Assembly: GCA_030549775.1 (NCBI GenBank)
Contig: CM060180.1
Span: 82,863,672-82,927,671 of the forward strand
DNA length: 64,000 nt
Source: Tamarix chinensis
Taxonomy: Eukaryota > Streptophyta > Magnoliopsida > Caryophyllales > Tamaricaceae
Direction of reading: 5' to 3'
Under the pieces are notes generated by a model. That model ran no database searches, was not told the origin of the DNA, and worked only from the letters and a program-made list of their open reading frames with translations. Positions 26,717 to 36,159 of this stretch are shown piece by piece. Both the position numbers and the translations under genes were made by a program. Position 1 is the first letter of the stretch, and every line of letters starts with the position of its first letter.

Positions 26717-27362
26717 CCAATCTTACTCTTTTGTTGTGGAATACATTCTCACACAACTTATGTTGAGATTAACTCTATGTCATTGTTTATATTATTCATG
26801 TACATGTTGTGACAACTGACTCTTCTAAATTGGTAAGACATAATCGTGGCTCCTCATCTTTTTTCTTTAATCATATCCATTATTACTCTCTTTAGAAATA
26901 TTTGAGCATGTTTATGCGTAGAAACACCTCAGTCCATTATAAACTCAATCTTTGCTTCACCAGGGGGTGCGCAGGGCAGTTGGTAACCATGCAAAAACAA
27001 TAAACAGGCTGATACATGGGAGCCAGGTGAAAATAGTTGCTATGAAGGATGGAGAAGATGTAATTAATTCAGACGGAGGGAAATCCTCGTCAGGGAATCT
27101 GGACAGCCTCAACACTTCGCTGTCTGGAGAGTGTGATAAGCCAACCACAGCGGGCTTATCTCTTGATAGCAATGTACGAGGGGGGAGACCCAGGCCTGAG
27201 CTAATTGTCTGCAATGTTAAAGCCGATCGTAAGATGGGATTCATGAAGGCTTCCAAAAGTTGTTTTCCTTTAAATGAATCGATTGGTCACACTGAGCTTG
27301 AAGTAGTAGCAGGTGCATTATTAGGTTTCTTTGTTAGCTTGATGGTGTATGCAAGTGTATGA
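4142..27362 (+). CDS. DUF212 / divergent PAP2 family protein (acid phosphatase-vanadium haloperoxidase-related)
   Basis: Five exons join in frame: 4142-4339, 4429-4563, 16824-16861, 17087-17153, 26964-27362 (837 nt with stop, 278 aa); all introns are GT-AG. Residues 1-66 look like a plastid transit peptide region (basic, few acidic residues). Residues 67-146 carry the family core: VLVAAAVSAAIGQLSKPF, GGLPSTHSS (103-111, resembling the PAP2 PSGH motif) and DAQGVRRAVG. Residues ~254-275 are the conserved GHTELEVVAGALLG with a C-terminal membrane segment. The ATG at 4142 lies in a good context (accATGtc). The family is related to PAP2 phosphatases, but enzyme activity is not established, and I infer a plastid membrane protein. 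Introns 2 (12,260 bp) and 4 (9,810 bp) are swollen by transposons. Exon 3 is only 38 nt. Confidence 0.9.
4754..4853. mobile_element. Palindromic MITE-like element, copy 2
   Basis: Near-perfect hairpin in intron 2 of the DUF212 gene: ATCAAAAGTAGTTATTTAAG on the left mirrors GGATAACTACTTTTGAT on the right, around an A/T-rich loop. It sits 190 bp downstream of the exon 2 donor. Same family as 3267-3368. Confidence 0.75.
4866..5420 (-). mobile_element. Gypsy 3' end relic: pol C-terminus plus LTR remnant
   Basis: On the minus strand, 5260-5200 encodes LFNLEDKVALKSG, resembling the FHLEDKV ending of chromovirus pol proteins. Next comes a purine-rich stretch (GAGTGGGATAATGA) that could be the polypurine tract, then LTR-like sequence from about 5195 down to 4866. 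Coding sequence upstream of the motif (5260-5420) is frame-broken. Family assignment rests on a short motif. Confidence 0.45.
5421..6440. other. Intron 2 interval, no gene recognised
   Basis: Short open frames only. The stretch lies between Gypsy fragments and is probably decayed element DNA, but I could not place it in a domain. Confidence 0.4.
6441..6781. repeat. Direct repeat A (about 340 bp)
   Basis: Aligns at roughly 80% by eye with 8459-8801: shared words include CCTAATGATAACAAAAGTTG, ACACATAAAATATGAC and ACTTGCTCCT at the right end. Together the two copies flank a gag-protease-RT relic. They may be LTRs of that relic or a duplicated segment. Confidence 0.75.
6980..8457 (-). pseudogene. 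Ty3/Gypsy gag-protease-RT N-terminus relic
   Basis: Minus strand, many frameshifts and stops. From high to low coordinates: gag (around 8420-8070: ARTWYDNMKRERH, LKQGYMEVQNYTREFEIL, VAQFFRGLNKTFREKVEA); a decayed zinc knuckle (about 7960-7900, YYKCKVYDH with lost cysteines); retropepsin (around 7700-7610, IIDSGSCTYVASETTVKKM); a post-protease segment (around 7470-7380, KQVTHDGELNKYRF); and the start of the RT region (about 7200-7150, ELPRGLPPLR). RT catalytic blocks and integrase are missing, so it cannot move itself. Confidence 0.8.
8459..8801. repeat. Direct repeat B (about 340 bp)
   Basis: Partner of repeat A at 6441-6781, same orientation. In the minus orientation of the Gypsy relic it lies directly before gag, the place of a 5' LTR, but gag coding abuts it without a leader or primer-binding site. 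Confidence 0.75.
8802..11040. other. Intron 2 interval with decayed repeat DNA
   Basis: No conserved protein recognised. Contains a 59 bp tandem duplication (separate entry) and gag- or pol-like compositions without a stable frame. Confidence 0.4.
10269..10376. repeat. Two-copy tandem duplication, 59 bp period
   Basis: GGCTTCTTTGGGAGAGTGTA begins at 10269 and again at 10328, each copy ending in GTGCATTGTCCAAT. Differences are few, so the duplication is recent relative to the surrounding decay. Confidence 0.85.
11040..11505 (-). mobile_element. LTR-like relic with pol-end motif
   Basis: On the minus strand 11495-11460 encodes YYELEDKISF and a stop, similar to the LEDKV ending of Gypsy pol. 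It is followed by a polypurine-like AAGGGAGAAACG and then LTR-like DNA towards 11040, rich in pyrimidine tracts. The arrangement parallels 4866-5420 but the sequences differ, so it would be another family. Confidence 0.4.
11506..14580. other. Intron 2 interval: pyrimidine-rich and LTR-like sequence
   Basis: 12,060-12,500 is a long CT-rich stretch (many CTTCAATC/CATCC words). 13,195-13,275 holds imperfect repeats of CAAGCCCAACCAACTATGGT. 13,480-14,010 resembles an LTR (AT-rich, a CTATAAAG box near 13,775, ending near GCATCAATG). No protein-coding gene recognised. Confidence 0.4.
14683..15057 (-). CDS. Open frame of unknown function, 124 codons
   Basis: Minus-strand frame with an ATG at 15057. 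Its C-terminal half reads like real protein (EIEPIIIEVLKRLSQNPKEL, IFLSNSCKIVTCSQEEQEHE) and its middle is Ser/Pro/Asn-rich. I do not recognise the family. It lies inside intron 2 of the DUF212 gene on the opposite strand, and could be a gene fragment carried by a transposon or a chance frame. Confidence 0.25.
   Translation of the reverse strand: MLKLESKLYLTTSKKLCETPIFQSHSFTPSSSPTLLPPPQTHKFLLQPFNPLIHLKNNNSSDAAASNNPNNPQQVQESAILEIEPIIIEVLKRLSQNPKELNIFLSNSCKIVTCSQEEQEHEFT
17154..20380. other. AT-rich part of intron 4, no gene seen
   Basis: Highly AT-rich, with an (AAT)n run near 18,625-18,648. No conserved protein motif on either strand. Confidence 0.5.
19568..19811. repeat. Two-copy tandem duplication, about 123 bp period
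   Basis: TAAGCTTATGATATGAGTT occurs at 19581 with its near-identical partner at 19704. Downstream words (CATGATG-GAGTT, AATCCC, TTTTGA/TTTCGA) align in the same order. The copies have diverged by point changes and small indels. Confidence 0.75.
20380..20740 (-). mobile_element. LTR-like relic
   Basis: On the minus strand the block has a TATA box (CTTTATATAGGGCC, about 20,625-20,640) followed by a purine/pyrimidine-biased leader, as in plant LTRs. No coding partner could be tied to it. Confidence 0.35.
21902..22190 (-). mobile_element. 3' LTR of the Copia element
   Basis: On the minus strand it starts TGTTGATAGC (22190) straight after the purine-rich GCAAGGGGGTG and ends CAATAACA (21902), giving a short TGTT...AACA inverted repeat. 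A TATA-like GTGCTATATATAACAC lies near 21,987-22,003. The right-hand partner LTR is missing. Confidence 0.75.
22166..23385 (-). pseudogene. Copia reverse transcriptase C-terminal part and RNase H
   Basis: One frame of about 400 codons: YVSQPEGY, KALYGLKQAPRAWY, the catalytic block (LYVHNIIYMG), then KYASNLLQRFNM, RPDIAYVISVISRF, and RNase H with DSDWADSLDDRKSTSGY, SSSETEY and KHIDIRFHFIR. The normal Copia YVDD catalytic motif reads YVHN (23135-23146), losing both aspartates, so the enzyme would be dead even without the upstream frameshift. Confidence 0.93.
23380..23772 (-). pseudogene. Copia reverse transcriptase N-terminal part
   Basis: Encodes EAMDVEMSAIERNKTWELV, KWVYRTKYNADGSVQKYKAR and QFDVKSPS, then stops. 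Compared with the usual DVKSAFLNGDL, one base is missing at about 23386-23389, throwing the frame out just before YVSQPEGY. The downstream frame resumes at once, so a single deletion explains the split. Confidence 0.9.
23902..24975 (-). pseudogene. Copia integrase, broken by one in-frame TAG
   Basis: GAG-pre-integrase part (LWHLRYGHLNEKGLKLL, CEGCVYGKHSR) and the first catalytic aspartate region (DVCRPMSVES, FLMFTDDYIR) are followed by TAG at 24625-24627. The same frame then continues with VYFLKKKSESF, LHSDRGGEF (second Asp) and GVAERKNRTVV (catalytic Glu). Copia integrases normally have Trp where the TAG lies, so a TGG to TAG change is the simplest cause. The frame ends in a Ser/Pro-rich linker. 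Confidence 0.92.
24998..25320 (-). pseudogene. Copia zinc knuckle and protease remnant
   Basis: Encodes CRYCKKYEHKEADC (CX2CX4HX4C gag zinc knuckle) and the protease motif WFVDNGCSNHMCG (about 25,120-25,145); most relatives have DSG where this has DNG. The frame ends at GKGTIANHS-stop. About 60 residues normally found before the GAG-pre-integrase segment are missing at a 10 bp direct repeat (CATAGCTAAT twice, about 25,003-25,022). Confidence 0.85.
25386..26963. other. Intron 4 remainder, no gene seen
   Basis: Diverged repeat-like DNA then an AT-rich run up to the exon 5 acceptor (TTCACCAG before 26964). Contains an (AT)n microsatellite at about 26,683-26,713. Confidence 0.5.
26683..26713. 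repeat. (AT)n microsatellite
   Basis: About 31 bp of uninterrupted TA dinucleotides in intron 4, about 250 bp upstream of the last exon of the DUF212 gene. Confidence 0.9.
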
Positions 27363-28341
27363 GTTATATTTTTTTTAATCATTAATTATATTTTGTACTT
27401 CACGGCTATGTCAATATTACTGATACATTTAATCGGCTTTGTTACTTGATGCATATGCATCTGTCTATGATATAAATTGGATTTGAGCTACAATAATGGT
27501 TGGGTGAACTCCACCTAAATGTAGGAGTAGAAATGCGTATAGAAGAAGATGAACATATAACTTAGATACCTACTAAACTAAATTACTCTTCAATTACCAC
27601 CTAAGATAATTAAAAGAGCTGTAGACCTTGTGAAAGAAATAAGTAAGACTTTTGAGTGACGTTCAGTGATGTTAATCCAGTTGTGTAAGCTCGAAAATCA
27701 AGAGGTCCAAACGAGTATGGATGAATGGAGAATTAGCAAAGAGAACAAGCCTACCATCATCATGTCACACGTGGTACATGAGAACATGAATGTATGGGGA
27801 CAATAGTTATCCGGTGTTTTGTGTTAAACCTCCTAGAGCCGGAAGCAAGGTTGGAAATGCCGAACTCACCCTAAAATGGCAACAAAAGAGTTCTAATGTT
27901 CTCTTATTGTGCTAGATTTCTTGCTCCTCCATTGTTTTCTAATTTGTGTTTGGTGTTTTTCAACCTTTGAGTGAAGATCAATGATGTGTCGTCGTCTTCT
28001 TTGGTTGACCGTGCTTGTGATGATGCTAGTTGATTTTTTGTGGGAGTTGCAAATCTTTTGGTGTTTATAGAGAGGTAGAGATAGAAGGAGTTTGGAAGGA
28101 GAGAGGGAAAGAGAGGAATAGGACTAGAAAAAAAATGTGAGGCATCGATTTGTGTTTATTGTTCAGAACTTTCATCCTTTTCTTCTTTTGCTTAGATAAG
28201 GAGATGGGAAGAGGAAGAGAGAAATACCAATGGATTTACTAAAAAATTTATAGGATTATATTAAATGTCCTACATTATAAGTATTTTTTATATAATATAT
28301 GTATGTATGTATGTATATACTTGGTGTCATCGGCAATACGG

Positions 28342-28415
<74 letters not shown>

Positions 28416-29095
28416 TTATATACTTGGTGTCATAGGAAATGGGACACATTACTATTTGTTTTCCCTTCTTTTGTCGGTGAACCCTTGAATCTCTACATTT
28501 GTAATGAGATTCATATCATTTGATATTAAAGTTGGGCTCTAATACAAGGTTTGACGTCCCATCTATTGTATTTTTTTCCATTATTCCAATTTGATTTTAT
28601 ATGAAAAGGAAAAAAGAAGAGAAAGACACAAAAGTTGTAAGAAAATAAAAGAAAAGGAAAGATCATAAAAGAAAATGAAGAGTTATCATTTCTCCATTTA
28701 GAAGTTTCTTATTGTAATTTCTTCTATCTTCTTGAGTTGTAAGAGTCTTAAAAGTTTCATGAGATAGTTACGATATTTTTCATGATAATTGTACGCTTGC
28801 CACTCATATATTTTAAAAAGAGGCAAGTGTTTGGTTTGTCTAACATTTTTGGCTGAAGATCCAAATTAGTCTTGATAGTCTTATCAAGAGCTAATAGAGT
28901 AATTAAGAGTGGAAAAGTTACAAGTGTGTGAGAGCATTAGAAGGAAAGAAAAGATAAAAAAAGTATAAAATAAATAACAGAGTGAGAAAGGAGTGACACG
29001 TGATTTAAGAGTAAACACATGATGGATCGTTTGTAAAGTCAATTGTTGTTGTTGTTGTTGTTGTTGTTTATTTATCTCATCTATTTTTGTTTTGA
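27363..29095. other. Intergenic sequence downstream of the DUF212 gene
   Basis: First ~100 bases probably hold the 3' UTR (AT-rich, no canonical AATAAA chosen). The rest is AT-rich with microsatellites: (TA)n at 28,344-28,402 and (TTG)n at about 29,044-29,068. No gene recognised. Confidence 0.5.
28290..28440. repeat. (TA)n array flanked by duplicated GTAT/ATACTTGGTGTCAT units
   Basis: A ~58 bp TA run (28,344-28,402) sits between two copies of a unit made of GTATGTATGTAT then ATACTTGGTGTCAT followed by a GGCAATACGGCAC or GGAAATGGGACAC variant. Open frames across it are poly-Ile/Tyr artefacts. Confidence 0.85.
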
Positions 29096-29099
29096 ATCA

Positions 29100-30660
29100 T
29101 GGCTAATGATGACATTATTGGAGAAGAGATGGGGAAGCTACAAATGTTGGCTTTAATAACTATGATTAGAAAGGTATTATGAAAGGAGAATATTGGGGTG
29201 ATGAATGAGATGTTAGAGGAACAACTAGAAGAGGAATCCTATTTGGAGGCTCAGTTAGAGTAAGATTGGTTTTCTTAAACTAGAATATTTGAGAGAGGAT
29301 TTGGAGATAATGGTTTTCAAGATAGATATTTGGAGGATAATACTGTAGGAAACATCAAAATGAATCTTTTCATGGAAGGAACAAATTCAAAGCTTATCTC
29401 GAGTGAGTAAAGAGGATGGAGATAACTTTGAATGTCATAATTACTTGTAGTTGAAAAATATCGTATTGTCATCTAGAGAGTTTACACATTACACTATTAT
29501 TGAGTGGGACAATTTAAGGTTAAATAGAAGGAGGAACATAAAGAGAAATTTAGAAACTCACATAGAGATGAAACCATATAAGATGGAGGTTTGTTCCTAG
29601 CATTTACTATCAAGATCTTTACTAAAATTTAAAAGGTTTGAGTCAAGGATTAAGGAGTGTGAATGACTACTTTAAGGATATAGAGATATCTATGTATATG
29701 AGCTAGTGTAGAGGAGAACCAAGAGGTTACTATTTCAAGATCAGTCATTAGTGTAAAATGTGATATTAATAATGTGGTAGAATTGAATCACGATATGGAT
29801 GGAAGACACGGTACATATGGCTATCAAGGTCGAACAATAATTGACAAGAAAAGGTTCCACAAAGAAAGTATTACAAGTGAGTTCATCATCTACATGGAGG
29901 CCAAGTTCGAAGAAGGAAGAGAAACCTAAATCCCAGCCAAAGCCCATTGGTGTAAAGGAGAGTAAGGATACACCTATCTAGGGTAAATCAATCCTTAAAC
30001 TTGTAGTACTTATGATAAAAAAAAATGTTACAAGTGTTTATAGTAGATTATGTTACCACACAATGTCTAGGTGATGATCATGAAGTATAGTAGAGATTAT
30101 GAGGAAAATGATAATGGAGACGAGCCTAATGGAAGGTCTATGCCAGCACAAGAGGATTACACTAATGTAGAGGAGGCGATGGACATAGAGTTATTGGTGA
30201 CCATGAGATCACTTATCATAATTATCATGGAAGATGAGAAGGTACAATGTGAGATTAATTTTCATACTAGTTACCTTGTAAATGACCAAGGTTGTAGTAC
30301 ATCTATAGATGAAGGAAGTTGTACTAGTGCGGCAATCACTTATATGGTGGAGAAGCTAATCTTGTTTGCATAAAAAATATCCTATGCCTTATAAGCCACA
30401 AGTGATGAATGATTTTAGGGAGATTAAGGTACTTGAGTAGGTGTTGGTTTATTTCTCTATTAGGAAGTACAAGAATGATATTTGGTGTGATATGGCATTG
30501 ATGCAAGCAAGCCATCTATTAGGAAGACCTTAGGAGTTTGATAGAAAGGCCACACATGACCGATATACTAACTGTCATTATTTTTGTAATCAATAAGAAA
30601 TCAATTACACTTGTATCCTTTCCCCTAAAAAAAGTATGCAAAGATCATTTGAAATTGAAA
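29100..30660 (+). pseudogene. Ty3/Gypsy gag-protease relic
   Basis: Plus strand, frame-broken. Segments in family order: an N-terminal ATG frame (29,100, MANDDIIGEEMGKLQ); gag core (29,520-29,700, RRNIKRNLETHIEMK then GLRSVNDYFKDIEISMYM); the protease region (30,240-30,360, INFHTSYLVNDQ then IDEGSCTSAAITYMVEKL, active site normally DGGS); and a post-protease segment (about 30,480-30,640) resembling the LLGRPWQFDR/HDG region in broken frame. RT and integrase are absent. Confidence 0.75.
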
Positions 30661-31077
30661 CTAGGGAGTAGAAAGGAGGAGGAGAGAGAAAAAGATAAAT
30701 AAGAGATAATGAGAATGAAAAAAAGAGTGATTGAGAGGAGAGATAAATTATTAGAGGAAGTTAAGAGAGTTGAGATAAAGAAAGAAATGAAGTGTATCTA
30801 ACCATGGGAAAATGAAGTTGAAGGAGATTATTCTTCTATTAATACACTTAACCAGTATTTTCACTATGGTGTAGTGTTACTTTTGCAATATTTGGATGGT
30901 GGCTTTCTTAAAGAGATGCAATATTACTTTGGTGATGAAGTTTGAGTTTTCATGAAAAAGGAGTAATTTCCTACATAAGGAAGGTTCAAGTTTCTACTAA
31001 GAGGAGACGGATCAAGTTAATTCCTTGAGAGAATTCATGACATAACTTATAAGCTATATCATCAAGACAACTATAAT

Positions 31078-32095
31078 TGTAACACCCCATAAATTATACC
31101 TATAGTAGATGAAGACTTATGTGCTTAATGATGATTTGATGGTGTTTGATCTTAGTTTGTGAATGTATTTTATGTTGATTTGCAAAGGATTTATATTAAA
31201 AAAACATTTGGAAAATAAGGAAGAAAATGGGTTTTTTGGGGTACCATTCGATTGGTTGCATGAACTAGTCAATTAATATATCATTTTCAGCTTGGTTTTT
31301 AGTTTAGGGCAATTGGTTAGCTGGTTTTGGGAATGGGTACATGAAACCAATCGACTAGTTCTTTTGACCTAAAAAAAATTTGAACTCAATTTTAGTTTAT
31401 AAATTCTTCCAACAATCTTGAATCTTGGTAATCAAGTTCCAAAATGTTTCTAACTCATCGTTTGATGATTTGTGACCATTAGTCCTAGGTTTTCCCTACA
31501 TTTTATGAATTCGGGGATTAGAATTGACAAAAAGTGGATGATGACCTCATACATTTGTCTCCTTCTTTTCCTCTCTATTGTGCATGCTCTAATAGATAAT
31601 TTTTGTTCCATAAAATCTCTACCACATCTAATGTTTGTTTCCTATGCCTTTTTGTCCTATTTCCCTTCTCGTGTTTAGATTTTCTAAGGCACATTGCTCT
31701 AGGATGTTTTTATTATTATCATTTGAACCCAGGCATTAGGTTTTTGGTGTTATATGCTCCTACTCCTTCATTTTCCATCAGATCATTGTTATTATAACAC
31801 CTTTAACCTCTCTTTTTCTGTATTTTCTTTCAATCATCGAGTGCCTCTTTTTTCCCCTCTATTATACCTTCACCCATTTCTCCTTCACGTTCTCTCTTTT
31901 TTACCTTCTGCACCTCTTCTAATCCTTCCTTTAACTCTTTCTTATTTTACTATTAAGCAAGGTGGGGTTAGATTTAGGTAACGATTGAGGATTAACTTCT
32001 TTCCTTAGTGTTCACTTTGGTGAGGTGGTATTTTCTTATCTTTTTTGCCAACCTATTATTTTTTTGTATAAATTTAAGGATTTTTTATTGAGTTT

Positions 32096-32132
<37 letters not shown>

Positions 32133-33876
32133 GGTGTTCAAGGTTTAGACATTTTCAGTTATAATTTTTGCTACTTGGAATGAATTTTGCTATGCTTCAC
32201 TAGGTAATTCATTTTTACCTTGCGGTGTGGAGTGAATGAGCATGTGGGTTGGTGTAGGTTTGGAATTATGATTTTTGCATGCTTGCATGATAGTAGCAGT
32301 GTTGTGGTGAATCATGCCTTAAGTTGTGTTAGTTTGAGAAAATATGTGTTTTATGCAAATATCTTGATGATTAATTGGGAATGCAATATGATTTAGAAAC
32401 TCTATATTATTGTGAAATGGAAAGAATTAATATGGAAGAAATATGTTTATGCTTTGCTTGTTTCTGTATAGGCTTTATGTGATAACTTATCCTTATGAAT
32501 AATATACTAATCACATAAAGCAAAATACAATTGAGTTGTGTATGGGTCTGGGTCACCTGCTCCTCTATTAGCTACTGAGGGTTAGTCTACCTTCAGGCAC
32601 TTATTGGTGCCTTTGGACTTTACCTTTAGGTGGGATCCTTAGAGGTCCCAGTACCTTACCTACTGTTGATACTGATGATGTATTAGGGTATATCAATACT
32701 AGAAGGTTAGGTTACCTAGGTGGTTAGCTTCAGCTTGGACTTATATCCATATTAGTTGGCTTTGCCCTGGACTTATGTCCATTTTTGGTGATTGTCTTCT
32801 GTTTGGAGTCATGTCTGCTTTGGTAATTGGCTTTGGCCTAGACTTTATGTCCCTTATTTGGATAGGCTTCTATGGTATGTGAGTCCATGGGGTGGTGCAT
32901 AGAGTATCACTCGATGATAAAATCTGGATCATAAGTAAATGGATGATAATACCTGATTAATGAATAAGTCGAATGACAAATAATTGGACATTGATGGTGA
33001 TAATGGTTTGAATGACCAAAATGGAAAAAAATTTGGCTTGTACACTTGGATAATGGCTTAAGTGGCTAACTAGTTAATAATTGGAAACTAAATGGATGTT
33101 AACCTATATCAACTTATGGATAAGGAAATGGTGTAATCTATTTGGATGAGTGAGTTGGAAATGAACCCTAGTGGTTGTCTGAAATAACTTGGTTATACAT
33201 GTGTGATTAACTATGTGAATATAATATGAAGATAAGCATGATATAATTTTATGTTGTATGAGTTATGTATGATAGTATGTCCTAGTGTATTCCCACCTTT
33301 ATGTATATGGTATAGCATGACACATGTTAAATATAATATCCATGTTATAATATATTTTGCATATGTATGTTCCCGTTGAGGAAATAACTTGACGTACTTA
33401 GTATGTAGTGTACTAATGTGCATGTTTTCTCAGTCACCTACTCATTCCCACAAGCATTGGGCCATGTATAGGGATGGCCAGTAGGCCTACCTTAGTTTGG
33501 GTCAGGGCTTGAGAGCAAGGAAATTTGGAGTTTTTTTGGGGTCTATGGAGGACTATGGTTTTGGTTTTGGGGTCACATCTTAATCTCATTTAATGTAGCA
33601 TCGTACGTTTAACTATTTGTATTCTTGTACTAAGTTGGTCGAGGGCCGATGAGGTCCTTGATGCAAATAATCTTCTAAATCTTTATGTAATTTATCTTTG
33701 AGCACTCTATTTTAAATTAGTTAGTTGGTTTTAGCCTTGTATTTGATATGGAGTAGGCAACTGACGTCTATCTTGTATTAGGTATGGCGATAACACTCTA
33801 TTTTTCCTAAGTGTATTTTTAGCTTCCATATTGTTTTAAATGCATTTTTTTGGTAGTAAAAAATGGGGGTGTTACA
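31078..33876 (+). mobile_element. Long LTR-like block, 2.8 kb, TGTAACACCCC...GGGGTGTTACA
   Basis: Begins TGTAACACCCC (31078) and ends GGGGTGTTACA (33876), an 11 bp inverted pair typical of long plant Gypsy LTRs. Internally there is a (TC)n run (about 32,099-32,130), a set of imperfect repeats (32,720-32,880) and no convincing protein frame. No 5 bp target duplication was found (ATAAT left, CATGT right) and no polypurine tract precedes it, so it may be a solo or rearranged LTR. Confidence 0.6.
32720..32885. repeat. Imperfect repeats with GGACTTATGTCCAT core
   Basis: Four to five diverged units of about 35-40 bp, each containing GGCTTTG- or AGCTTGG-like lead and a small palindrome GGACTTATGTCC (variants GGACTTATATCC, GGAGTCATGTCT, AGACTTTATGTCC). 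They lie inside the long LTR-like block. Confidence 0.7.
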
Positions 33877-35220
33877 CATGTAGGGTATGGCAATTAGGAA
33901 CATTATGCCCCCTTTTTTCATTCTTTTCTTATTTAAGCTAATTAATGAATGTATGAAAATGGTAGCATTAATGTAAGATTAGATACCAAACTCGTTGTTA
34001 TCATATATAATTTGGATAATGATGAGAGCCTTAGACCACAAGGTGATTGGATAAATGGAATTAAAGAAAATATACATCATCATATTGTTCAAGAGTATGG
34101 TATAACAAGTCCTTGCAACCAATGGGAATATTACTTCAGTTAATTTTCTCTAGATTAATGAAGATATATTGAGCATAAGTTTTGCGGGAATATTTAACTT
34201 CTACAAGTAATGTTTCCACATTCATGATTTCAATTTGGAAGGTTCATGGATCAAGCTCTACAAAATTATGAGAATTTTTTTACTTTTATTTTATCTTATA
34301 AGTATCATTGGAAAGATCATGTTGATAATATTTTTACATAATTAATCAATCTCAATTTGGAATTTCTTATGTAAAGTTATGGTCATTTGCCACAAATGAC
34401 CCACTTGCCTTTTCTTCCAATAACTTAAGTTTAATTTTAATGGTTTGGAAAAAATTCAATCAAGAGGTTAAGGATTTGGTTGAAGTATCATTTTTTCTGT
34501 AATAATTTAATTTTCTTATTTACATTTGTAATAAAGATTGTTAGAGGATGTCATATTCTTAGATTTTATAGGAGATATTATATTAATACATTTGGGCATG
34601 GAGTTATATACAAACTTGGAAGGACAAGGTAGCCAATTATGGGTAATATAAGATGGTATCACATGGTTTTCTAGATCTTTATTTTACTAAAAATATAGGA
34701 TCATATGCACTATAATTCATATGATTAATTAATAAAAATAGTTTAAGATTTATTCTCCTATAATTCTCTTAGGGTATTTAGGACATATAAAGATCATTTA
34801 TTATGGCATCCAAAATATGAAGAATTTTGTAAGACCCTATTTGTTTCCCTTTTATAGCTATAAAATTTTGCTTTGAATAAAAATTTTAGATCGTGATGCA
34901 TAAGGAAAACAAATTAGGTCATGCTAAATTAATAATAGTTTTAAGAAAATTACCAAGAAGAAGAAGATGATGATGATGATGATGATGATGTGATTTGATA
35001 CATAAACACCTCTCAAGATAAGAAATTGATATTCACCACTTAAGGTATCAACGCTTCGGATAAATATAATAAGATTTTAGATATGAAATAAAATTATTCA
35101 CTTGGATTTTGAGTGTGTATCTCAGCAAAGAGAGGAGTTTCAGCCATTTCAAAAAATTTCCATTCAAATCTATGAGCCTAATACTTTATAAAAGAGTGTT
35201 AGATCTCATTTAATTACAAT
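33877..35220. other. Intergenic repeat DNA, nothing recognised
   Basis: AT-rich with a (GAT)n microsatellite near 34,968-34,991. A 64-codon frame at 33,949 has no family resemblance. Confidence 0.45.
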
Positions 35221-35224
35221 CTAA

Positions 35225-35800
35225 CAATATGGTTTGAAAATATCAAAAACAAGAATGGACACAATTGGATTTAATGAAAGCACCTCCATTTCCAAGCAAC
35301 TATTGTTCAATGGTGTGAAGTTCCCCTAGTGGAAGAATAGGATGATGTATTTTATAAAGTCCCTAAACTACAATATGTGGTTGATCTTCACCTAGGACCA
35401 ATTAAAATCACAAAAGAGGCTGATGGTGTTTAAGTTGAAAAAACTAGAGAAGAGATAACATTTCATAAAAGAGAAGGCTTACATTAAATGAAAAGGCCAT
35501 CATGATTTTTTATTGTATGCTTTGCACAAAGGAATACCATCATATTCAATCATGTGGTATTGCTAAAGAAGTTTGTAACAATATTGTTATAACACATGAA
35601 GGACCTAATGAAGCGAAGAATCAAAAAATAACTCTTAATGCTAGAGAATATGAGTTATTCGCCATGAAGCAAGGTGACTCAATCACCAAGATAAGCAATC
35701 GATTCACCTCCATTTTCAACCATATAAAAGCCCCTTGGAAGTGGATCAACCAAAAAAGTGCTAGTGAGGAAGATGTTATAAAGTGATGTAAGAGCATCCC
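35225..35800 (+). pseudogene. Copia gag (UBN2-type) relic
   Basis: The frame at 35,502-35,786 contains NAREYELFAMKQGDSITKIS then NRFTSIFNHIKA, the pattern of Copia gag proteins (hydrophobic-Met-x-x-x-E/D-S/T-I ... RF-x-x-I-x-N-x-L/I-K-x-L). The preceding 250 bases are the frame-broken N-terminal part. No zinc knuckle or pol follows. Confidence 0.7.
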
Positions 35801-36159
35801 CTACAAATGATGCACATATACTAATCATACAAAATAATTCTAACTTGGAAAAATTAATTAAATTGTGGGGATGAGCCTTACATGATTAAATTAATCCACC
35901 ACTTTTTATTTGCCCTAAACTAACTCAAATTTTGGCACACACTTAATCCTAAGTATAAAAATCCAAGCCAACTAAGATCAACCAACAACAACCATTTTTG
36001 GATAACATTAAACCACAAAAAGGACGATACAAGAAGCTTGTGTTTAGACCTAGAATGCTAATGATTAGAATTATTTACAACGCATTTTCTATAACCAAGT
36101 TAATCATCATTGGGTATTAATCAATCCTTAGAGTACCACTTGAGTAATAAGACATTTTA

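Noticed and set aside
28299..28523. Overlapping plus-strand frames rich in Ile/Tyr
   Set aside because: Pure translation of the (TA)n microsatellite; no protein signal outside the repeat.
28344..34991. CRISPR-like or satellite arrays from repeated words
   Set aside because: Only microsatellites and a few imperfect units; no regular repeat-spacer structure, and the genome is plant nuclear.
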